Shown: positions 56,561-64,000 of the stretch, in pieces
Position numbering within the stretch: the stretch's first letter is position 1
Layout: each line of letters opens with the position of its first letter
From: Liriodendron chinense
Taxonomy: Eukaryota; Streptophyta; Magnoliopsida; Magnoliales; Magnoliaceae
Assembly (NCBI GenBank): GCA_003013855.2
Contig: PVNU02003862.1
Location: 868,001-932,000, forward strand
DNA length: 64,000 nucleotides
Reading direction: 5' to 3'
Position numbers and translations under genes: made by a program
The notes under the pieces: model-generated
The model's input: the letters and a program-made list of their open reading frames with translations, nothing else
The model's database searches: none
Told to the model about the DNA's origin: nothing

Positions 56561-57120
56561 CTCTCTTTCTCTCTCTTTCCTGTTTCAGTTAGCCGGCCAC
56601 CGCACCAGTGGCAACGGCAGCCATGACCACCGCCGCCTGCGGCAGTGGCAGCCATGGCCCCCGCCGCCAGCCGCAACAGCGGCAGTCTCAGACGCCCCCC
56701 CACCCCACCCACCTTCTTTCTCCCACATCTCCCTCACCTCTCTCTTCGGGTCCTCTCTCTGCTTCACTTGGTCCAGCGGCAGCAACAGCCGCTGCAGTGG
56801 CAGCCATGGCCATCGCCACCAGCAGCAGCCGCGGCAGTGGCAACCATTGTCGCCTCTTCCAGTGGCAGCCGCAACCAGAAGCAACCCCATACTGGAGGCT
56901 TTTGCACATTTCTTTGAGGGGGCTGTTGCAAAAATGAGTTTTGTAAAACCATAGGAAAGAAAAAACGATGAGAAGAAGAGAAGGGAGAGGGTAGTGGGCT
57001 TGGTTTATGGGCCTGGACATACAGGTCAGCTTATGGGCTTGTTAGGCCTGACTACAATTAAGGCTTAGATAGATGGCCTTCTAGCCCATTATAAATCCCA
57101 CTCATAATGTAACTAATCAC
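56180..57120. repeat. GC-rich CAGCGGCAGCCATGGC-type degenerate repeat with (CT)n
   Basis: Between AT-rich flanks, 56425-56900 is packed with 'ggcagccatggc', 'ccgccaccgcc' and related phrases on the + strand, with (CT)n at 56511-56557. Several frames stay open on both strands because of the composition. None shows a conserved domain, so I do not call a gene. Confidence 0.5.
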
Positions 57121-57901
57121 TAGTTACCCAGAGGAATACGGAGAAAAGAGAGTGGATCTTGGCTCTTGATGGTCCTAATGAAGGATTATGGGCCTGCTCT
57201 ACTATTGATATTGCTTAAATAGAGCTATTTGTAGACCCATCTATGAAAGACTTTGAAGTCCATTTGGTGAAATAACATGGCCAACAATTTTGAAAGAACT
57301 TTTGTTGTCTGTAACTTTCTTTAAAATGTGGGCTTATTTATGGACTTGGGCCCATAATTCCTTTTGGTGAAACTTTTTCTGTGAACCTAGTTCTTATCTT
57401 CTTGTGACAAAAATTATAGGGATCATCATTGGTCGTCCATATGTAGATGGATAGCCAAAATGGACGCCATATTTGTACACATTAAATTGGGCTGAATTAA
57501 AAGCTCAATTCACTTACTTTCAAGATTAAGTGTATCTTGTAGAATGGCCTTTAATCAAGCCATTGGTGGGCAGATTTATGTCAAGTGTTAGGGAAGTGAC
57601 TGAGGGTTTTTCAGCGAGATCTAACCAATGATGTAGTCCGTTTTTGTGATTTATGGTCCAGATCTCTTGTAATGATGATGATCGATGTATGTATTAAAAT
57701 GAAAGCACATCAGATAATAATATTTTAGATTTTTATATTATTAATTGTGATGAATTAATATTGTGATAGTAATCATGATAGGCGGGCCACTCATTTTGAA
57801 ACAAGACAACCATCATGAACTGTGATGAAAGGATCCATCATCAATGATGAACATTAATGGTGATGATTGGATCCATCATGAATGGACAAGATCAATGGTG
57901 A
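57121..57901. other. Intergenic stretch, no gene seen
   Basis: AT-rich, with scattered 'gatgatgatcgatg' and 'aatggtgatgattggatcca' phrases near 57675 and 57830-57900. Confidence 0.4.
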
Positions 57902-58450
57902 TTAAGCCTGACAACTAGTCGTGTTGAACCGTGTCCATGTCGTGTCGTGTTCGTGTGGTGTCAAAACTTTGCTCACCCAAACCTGACCCGTTAACTAACG
58001 GGTTGAAATTTAGAAACCCAAACCATTCGTTAATTTAACGGGTTACCCGTAACCCGACCCGTTTAACCCGTTAGGCCAGTCTACTCATCAGATGGCCCCA
58101 CCATGGATGATGACAACTGACAGTCTGACCCAACATACAGTTGTGGTCCACCTAGTGGGCCCATTCTATCATCCGGAAACAATATGATTCACTCGTGAGA
58201 CAAGGAGGAATCACCTGTACATTGCAATATTGCATATGATGGAGCGCCAAGGTCATAGGTGGGCCATGGTTTGGTGATTTAGACCATTATGTTAACGGGT
58301 TAAATAGGTTCGCGGGTGAAACACTAACCAAACCCGTTATGTTAACGGTTCTTAACGGGTCAACCTGTTAGTGACCCAACATGATAAGGCTGGACCCGAA
58401 CACGAGTTTTTTCGTGCGAGTTAAAGGGTCGTGTGGAATTTTGCCAAGCT
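57902..58450. mobile_element. hAT-like MITE with exact 8-bp TSD AATGGTGA
   Basis: AATGGTGA at 57894-57901 is repeated at 58451-58458. The ends (AGCCTGACAACTAGTCGTGT and the inverse of GTGTGGAATTTTGCCAAGCT) form imperfect terminal inverted repeats. The subterminal parts carry many opposed 'aacccgttaac' and 'gttaacgggt' motifs. A different dispersed repeat appears embedded at about 58075-58290. No transposase. Confidence 0.7.
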
Positions 58451-58513
58451 AATGGTGATGAATGAATTCTTCTTTCATATTAGCACTTGTTTTCTTCATA
58501 TTAATGGTAATGA

Positions 58514-58514
58514 T

Positions 58515-58542
<28 letters not shown>
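58514..58542. repeat. (TA)n microsatellite
   Basis: About 14 TA units. Confidence 0.9.
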
Positions 58543-58546
<4 letters not shown>

Positions 58547-58894
58547 TCCCTTTCATTAAAAAAATAGAAAACTTACGTTAGAATTATCCCTATTATTCTA
58601 AGGTCGTGCATAATCTAAGTAGGAGTTAAACTCCTTCACTAAATGATGCATAAACACATAATGGAGGGTTGTAGGTTATACAAATAAATAGTCATAAAAG
58701 CATCAATTTTGTCTTATTTTAGAGAACTTGATTGATCTACACCGCTCATACGGGTATGTGGACTTTCAGATCTCCTTTAAGATGGATTGAATATTTTTTA
58801 TAAACTTAAAAATTTGAATAACTAGTAAAAATGCTGATGATTAGTACCAAACCCTAGATCATAACTAAGTAGTAATACTTGATGCAATGTAGAG
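58543..58894. other. Sequence before the copia Gag remnant
   Basis: AT-rich. No LTR boundary or initiator-Met primer-binding site could be found here, so the 5' end of the downstream copia element is missing or too decayed to see. Confidence 0.4.
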
Positions 58895-61014
58895 ATGGCC
58901 ACCAAAGCATTGATCGCTGAACAACTCAAGGGACAATATTTCGACGACGACAACTACGAAGACTGGTCCCAGCGTGGTGCGAAGCTTTCTGGACGAGGAC
59001 GATATTTCACATACTCTAGACGCAGTTAAAGAGGAACCCATAATGACCGAGAACGAAAATCTAGAAGAGCATAGGGCCACAATGAACCGCTACAATAAGT
59101 GACGTAAACAAAATCGCTCAGCCCATAAATTCTGATTAGCACTGATGTACAAAGAACTCATACCAACGTACGAAGTGCATGAGACCACTAAAGGGATCTG
59201 GGACGTACTGACAAATGCCTATGTACAAAAGTCAGATGCGAAAGTTTGAGCGATGGAATTAGAGTTTTCAGGAATACAGGATGCTGGTCAGCTGCCCCAT
59301 TAAGGATCATATCTATAAAATGGAGTAGATGATAGACGCCTTAAGGAACGTAGGGTGCAAACTAACTGAAAATCAAAAGATAATAGTGATGCATCATTCC
59401 TTGCTCGAATTTTAGGCTCAAATCAAAATGATTTTGAACCATAGTGATTCTATCACAAAGTTCAGAGACTTTTGTGGCCATATGGTACAAGAGGTTAAAA
59501 TGAATGTAATTTAGCTAGGTTCGGCCAAGGCCTTTGCAACAGAAACCCACAAGTGAAAAGCTAATAGGGAACGATCCAACGACCAAGAACAGGAGACCGC
59601 AACGCCTCCTCCAAATCTCAAGAAAAAGTCGAAAAAGACAAACATAACATATTTCGTCTGTGAAAACTCCAGTCATTATGCCCGTCAGTGCACCCATAAA
59701 AAGAAGGTAATTTCTTAGTCATCAAATATTTTGTTTGTAAGCGTTTGTTCTGAAATCCTTTCCGTTGATATTGTATCCAATGAGTGGATTTTGGATTCAG
59801 GTGCGACAAAGCACGTGACATGAGATCGTCGAGGACTCGAGAAATTTCGGCATGTAGCCACTGAGAGTTACAAGGTGTCCGTGGGGAATAACGCTACTGA
59901 AGACATGCTAGAGATTGACATTTACCGTCTCCGTATATGCGTAGGGCGAACAATAACCCTCCGTGATACTCTTTATGCACCAGGCATGCGCCATAATTTG
60001 ATTTTTATTTTTAGGTTACTAGTTGATGATTTTGATATTTATTTTTTCGGGACAAGAGTTTTTTTAAGACTCAATAACCTCATCTTTGCATAGGGAAACT
60101 TGATTTCAGATTTATTTATTCTAGATATAAATAGTGATGATGCACATCTTGTTTTATCTGCTACGTCGAATGAACATGTAGTATCTGAATCTTTGAAATG
60201 ACAAGCTGAGGTTAGGTCACATGGAAATGACCGTATAATAAGACTAGCACGTTCTGGTCTATTAGGTTCATTATCCAAAATTGATTGTCATTTTGTGAAC
60301 ATTGTGTGTTCGGAAGACTTTTAAGAAACCATTCCCTAAAGTAACTAGGTTAAAGGGTTTGTTAGAGATAATCCATTCGAATATTTATGAACCTTTAAAT
60401 GTACGTGCTAGAAATGGATGCCAATACTTCGTCACTTTTATTGATGATTATTTGCACTATGGATATGTGTAGCTCATCTTACATAAATCTGAGGCTTTTG
60501 ATTGCTTTTTTAAATTCAAAGCTAAAGTAAAAAATCAGCTTTAGAAAAAGATTAAAAGCCTTAGATATGATAGAGGTGAAGAGTATACATCTGAAATGTT
60601 TAAAATATTCTGTGCAAACGTTGGCATCAGTTAGGCAGTACATCATGCCTTATACTCCACAATAAAATGGAGTTGCAGAGAGAAGGAACATGACACTATT
60701 GGACATAGGTCAGGTCGATGATTACACATGTCCATCTCTCTACCACATTCTGGGGAGACGCGCGCTTCTTACAACCGTCTATGTCCTTAATAGAGTCCCA
60801 TCTAAATCCGTTCCTAAGATCCCATATGAGATATTGACTGAAGGATTTCTTCTCTAGCCGACCTGCGCCCTTGTGGATCTTTAGGATATGTTTTGTTGCC
60901 TGCTTCGCATAGAAGTAAACTTGATAGTAAAACTATTGAGTGCGTATTCATCAGGTACCCCATGCACTTAAAATGATATATTCTAGTTTATGAGGATCGT
61001 GGAGGATAAACTAA
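58895..61014 (+). pseudogene. Decayed copia retrotransposon: Gag, knuckle, protease and integrase part
   Basis: Gag begins MATKALIAEQLKGQYF followed by NYEDWSQ, and breaks frame soon after. A knuckle remnant CENSSHYARQC has lost its first Cys. The protease region keeps SNEWILDSGATKHVT and is followed by LRDTLYAPGMRHNLI. The integrase part shows DYLHYGYV, SEAFDCFFKFKAKVK and, in a shifted frame, an RNMTL-type motif. Many in-frame stops and shifts are present, so it is inactive. The sequence is interrupted at 61014 by a nested element and resumes at 63482. Confidence 0.85.
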
Positions 61015-61289
61015 TGGCCTGTTTGGTAAAACTTAATGTCAATGCTTACCACTAAAACAAGCTATTTTAAGTGATTTTTTCTAATTTAGCTCTTTTGGAA
61101 AATCCAAGAATTTAAGTGCTTAATGAAAAATTTCACTGAAAAACAAGGTTTTTTTTTAAGTTTCCATTTTTTTACTTAACGCTGAATGTGGTAAGTGATT
61201 TGGATTTAAAATCTTTTTTAAATGATGACTTTACCCTCTTTGAAATTTCTTTCGATCTAAGCTTTCTATTTGTGTAGTTAGAAGATGTC

Positions 61290-61740
61290 TTGACGTGGCA
61301 AAGTTTTTTAGACCTCATTGTAAAGTATGTGCTCTATCCACAACGTCCATCCATTTTGCCAGACCAATTTGGGGCACGGGTGAAAGAATGAGGCAGCCTA
61401 GAGCTCAAGTGGACCACACCATAGAAAGTTGTGGAGGGGTGACGCCAATATTTAAAACCTTCCTAGGGCCCACCATGATGTTTATTTCCCATCCAATCTA
61501 TTCATAAGGTCACAAAGACCTGGATGAAGGGAAAAAGTAAATATCATGATGTATCCAAAACTTATGAGCCCAAATAAGTGTTCAATTGTAAGCATTCAAT
61601 CCCCACTCTTTTCTGTGGTGTGGCCCACTTGAGCTTTGGATGTGCCTCATTTTTTGGACCACAACCTAAATAATATGAAAAAAATATATAAATGGTGTGG
61701 ATCTAATACATACATCATGACGAGGCCTAAAAAACTACAG
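61290..61740. mobile_element. Fold-back repeat, family A, inside the nested TIR element
   Basis: It carries 'atccacaacgtccatccatt', 'caagtggaccacaccataga', 'cctagggcccaccatgatgt', 'agacctggatgaagggaaaa' and 'ctgtggtgtggcccacttga', in the same order as the other copies. Confidence 0.6.
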
Positions 61741-61830
61741 CATGTCAACCCATTAACCGCCTTTGGTGTCGTGATCTATGCTAGAAATCCATTACACATC
61801 AGATCAGATTACGATTCATCGAGTAACATG

Positions 61831-62360
61831 GGACGCGGATTTCCTGTGAAAGCCTTGTGCAGGAAGTTCCTGCGCCGGGAACTTAGGTGGGGCCCATAGT
61901 GATGTTTTCTGATAAATCCACCCCGTCCATCAGTTTTGGGAGCTCATTTTAAGACATGAGAACAAAAATGAACCGGATCCAAGACTCAGTGGGCCTCACT
62001 AAAGGAAAAGGTGGGTAGGGAAATTACTACCGTTGAATCCTCCCTAGGGGTCCACAGTGATGTTTATATGACATCCATACCATTCATAACGTCACTACTA
62101 CTGGGATGAACTAAAAACACAAATATTAGCTTGATTCGAAACTCTTGTGGCCCCACAAATATTTCAACTGTGGATGTTTAATCCTCACGTTTTTTGCCCA
62201 CTTGAGTCTTGGATCTGGTTCATTTTTGTTCTCATATCCTAAAACGAGCTCCCAAAACGGATGGACGGGGTGGATTTATCAGAAAACATCACTATGGGCC
62301 CCACCTAGGTTCCCAGGCAGGAACTTCCTGCGCAAGGCTTTCAGCAGGAAATCTGCGTCC
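61831..62360. mobile_element. Fold-back repeat with about 170-bp terminal inverted arms (family A related)
   Basis: The left arm (from GGACGCGGATTTCCTG through 'aggtggggcccatagtgatg' and 'aaaatgaaccggatcc') is a close inverse copy of the right arm, which ends CAGGAAATCTGCGTCC. Flanks GAGTAACATG and GGTAAGCATG are similar and might be a decayed 9 bp duplication, as in Mutator-like elements. The arms are far more alike than in the other copies, so this one is younger or better preserved. Confidence 0.7.
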
Positions 62361-62369
62361 GGTAAGCAT

Positions 62370-62830
62370 GTTGGTGGGTGTTGTCCTAACTGTAAGGCCC
62401 ACCTTGATTTATATCTTGTATATCTAAGCCGTCCATTGGTTTCTCCAAATCATTCTTGGATATAGTACTAAAAATGAAGTAGATCCAAATCTCAGGTGGA
62501 CCACATCACAAGAAAGCAATGGTGATTGAACGCCTACCATTAAAAACTTCATACAGCCCACTGTAATGTTTATTTTCCATCCCACCTCTTGATTGGATCA
62601 CATGGATATGGATGAAGGAAAGCACAAATATCATCTTGGTCCAAAACTTTGTGGCCCCAAGGAAGATTTTAATGGTGGGCATTCAATTATCATAGTTTCC
62701 TATAGTGTGGTCAGCCTGAGTTTTGGGTCTACCTGAGTTTTGGGCTCATGCCTTGAAAGGAAGTTGGCAAAATGGTGGGATGGCTTAAATTGCACACATA
62801 TATCAAGTTGGGCCACCTCATTTTTTTTCC
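62370..62830. mobile_element. Fold-back repeat, family A
   Basis: It shows 'gtaaggcccaccttgattta', 'aggtggaccacatcacaaga', 'gattgaacgcctaccattaa' and 'aagattttaatggtgggcat' in family order. A truncated further copy follows at about 62900-63060. Confidence 0.6.
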
Positions 62831-63481
62831 CCTTGGATAGCCTGCCCGTGCAAATGTTGGCAGGATTATTGCATTAAGATGTGGATTGCATACACACGTT
62901 CTGTAGGCCCCATCATGATGTATGTGTTTTATCCTCACCGTCCATTCATTTTTTTTTTTTCCATATTATTTAGGCATGAACCCAAAAATGAGGCCAGTCT
63001 AAATCTCAGGTGGACCACAATATTGGAAAAGTGGTGATTGAACACTCACAATTAAAAACTATTAGTTATCCAATCTATAGACACCAATCAAAGGGTTATG
63101 ATTATTTTATAATAAAAAAGAATATAGTACATGGTCCATCAATCACAAGGATATGCTTAAGAGATGTATGTGGATTGGGCATAAATGTGCTAAATTTTGT
63201 GGTATGGTGATTACAAATTTCGTTTCATACTCTACAAAAGGTAGGAATGAAGAAAATATGGGCAAATATGACAAATTACTAATTTTCAGACATTTGTGGT
63301 TTGTGTTTACCAAACTAAGTTCCTGTGAAAAAAAGTGTTTATTTTTAGATATAAGGACTTTTTTCAAACAAATTACCAAACAGATATTTCAGTGCTTATA
63401 ATATACAAAAATTCAGCACTTTAAGTTTTCAACATTTAAATTAATTTTCAGACCTCATTTTTCAGTTTACCAAACGACACC

Positions 63482-64000
63482 TAAGATAAAATTTCGGAAA
63501 GTGACCTTCGTTGAAGACAAATACATCAGCCAAAAGAAGCAAAAAGTTGCCATAGAACTTTTTAAAAATTCAAATGTATCTCAAGAGAGTGAGAGTTCTA
63601 CTTCTGAAAATGGAGATGCTCATATAGTTCATCAGGACCGTGAGAATACATCTTAACAGGCTCCTGAGTAATGTCGAAGTGAAAGAAGTTTTATTCCCCA
63701 AAGATACTTCAATATCGAGGGTCAATCTTTCTCTTATGTCGCGGTTAACGATGATGAACCTGACTCTTATCAGGATGCGTTGTTGTCTCCGAATTCGACT
63801 GATTGGGTAACTACCATGGACAAGGAGATTGCCTCCATGAAGAAGAATAAAGTCTGGAAACTTGTAGATCTGTCTTCCAATTGCAAAGCGATAGGTGACA
63901 AGTGGGTACTCAAGATCAAGAGAAAGACAGATGGTACAGTAGACAAGTACAAAAAACAGTTAGTTGTTAAAGGTTTTACACAAAAAGAAGGCGTCGATTA
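63482..64000 (+). pseudogene. Decayed copia retrotransposon, continuation: start of reverse transcriptase
   Basis: The coding sense resumes with KVTFVEDKYISQ. After a Ser/Glu-rich linker with stops it reaches TDWVTTMDKEIASMKKNKVW, then KAIGDKWVLKIKRKTDG and VVKGFTQKEGVD, the N-terminal part of copia reverse transcriptase. It runs off the window end, so the remaining reverse transcriptase, RNase H and 3' LTR should lie just beyond 64000. Confidence 0.88.

Larger units (their letters stand above)
61015..63481. mobile_element. Nested TIR DNA element splitting the copia relic (PIF/Harbinger-like by TAA flank)
   Basis: The left end TGGCCTGTTTGGTAAAACTT is complementary to the right end AGTTTACCAAACGACACC. 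TAA at 61012-61014 is repeated at 63482-63484. The copia reading of EDRGG before and KVTFVEDKYISQ after shows that this block was inserted into a once-continuous coding region. Three or four family A fold-backs lie inside (61290-61740, 61831-62360, 62370-62830 and part at 62900-63060). No transposase frame is visible. The superfamily is inferred from the TSD and is not certain. Confidence 0.65.

Noticed and set aside
56373..56954. 193-codon frame and overlapping frames on both strands
   Set aside because: Low-complexity (CT)n and GC-rich repeats keep all frames open. No conserved domain or plausible splice structure.

Overview
This window is plant nuclear DNA. It holds spliced genes with GT-AG introns, TATA and telo-box promoter elements, many LTR retrotransposons primed by initiator-Met tRNA, and a CC-NBS-LRR gene. 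Much of the non-coding DNA belongs to one high-copy family of 400-540 bp fold-back elements. Their arms carry GTGGGGCCCAC, 'ggatggacggcgtggataaa' and 'tttagggcatgagcccaaaa' motifs. I associate such repeats with magnoliid genomes (Lauraceae/Magnoliaceae type); that placement is inference. A full-length CCaMK gene indicates a host able to form arbuscular mycorrhiza.

Four host genes are supported, each with exon phases that join cleanly. (1) Positions 618-6550 (+) encode an Acinus-type SAP/RRM/RSB splicing cofactor: 4 coding exons, 763 aa, with one GC-AG intron. (2) Positions 12932-18856 (+) encode ribosomal protein eL30 (RPL30): 5 exons, 112 aa, with a TATA box, a telo-box and GA tracts in both flanking untranslated regions. 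(3) Positions 28971-39544 (+) encode CCaMK (DMI3 type): 7 exons, 520 aa, with kinase, calmodulin-binding and three EF-hand regions. (4) Positions 51624-55368 (-) hold an intronless CC-NBS-LRR gene with all NB-ARC motifs. A single-base shift near 52350 cuts it off from its last LRRs and C-terminal tail.

The mobile elements are the other main content. A copia-type element with internal deletion lies at 21737-24322 (TSD CCCCT). A young, internally deleted chromovirus sits antisense in CCaMK intron 2 at 30486-34711 (TSD TTTTG, near-identical LTRs). A solo LTR with TSD GATGT is at 43283-44166. A probable 2.7 kb solo LTR is at 45856-48537. A decayed copia element fills 58895 to the window end and is split by a nested TIR element at 61015-63481. 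hAT-like MITEs are at 7250-7721, 9789-10795, 15967-16259 and 57902-58450; the last has an exact 8 bp TSD.

The genes are unrelated to one another: RNA processing, translation, symbiotic calcium decoding and immunity. No operon-like or clustered pathway is visible. The unusual biology is in how mobile DNA has shaped introns, promoters and the LRR array. I found no clearly new multi-gene system. The best leads are the compact chromovirus derivative inside CCaMK, the tandemly duplicated and frame-disrupted LRR array, the degenerate tandem repeat just upstream of CCaMK, and a fold-back repeat that ends about 100 bp upstream of the RPL30 TATA box.
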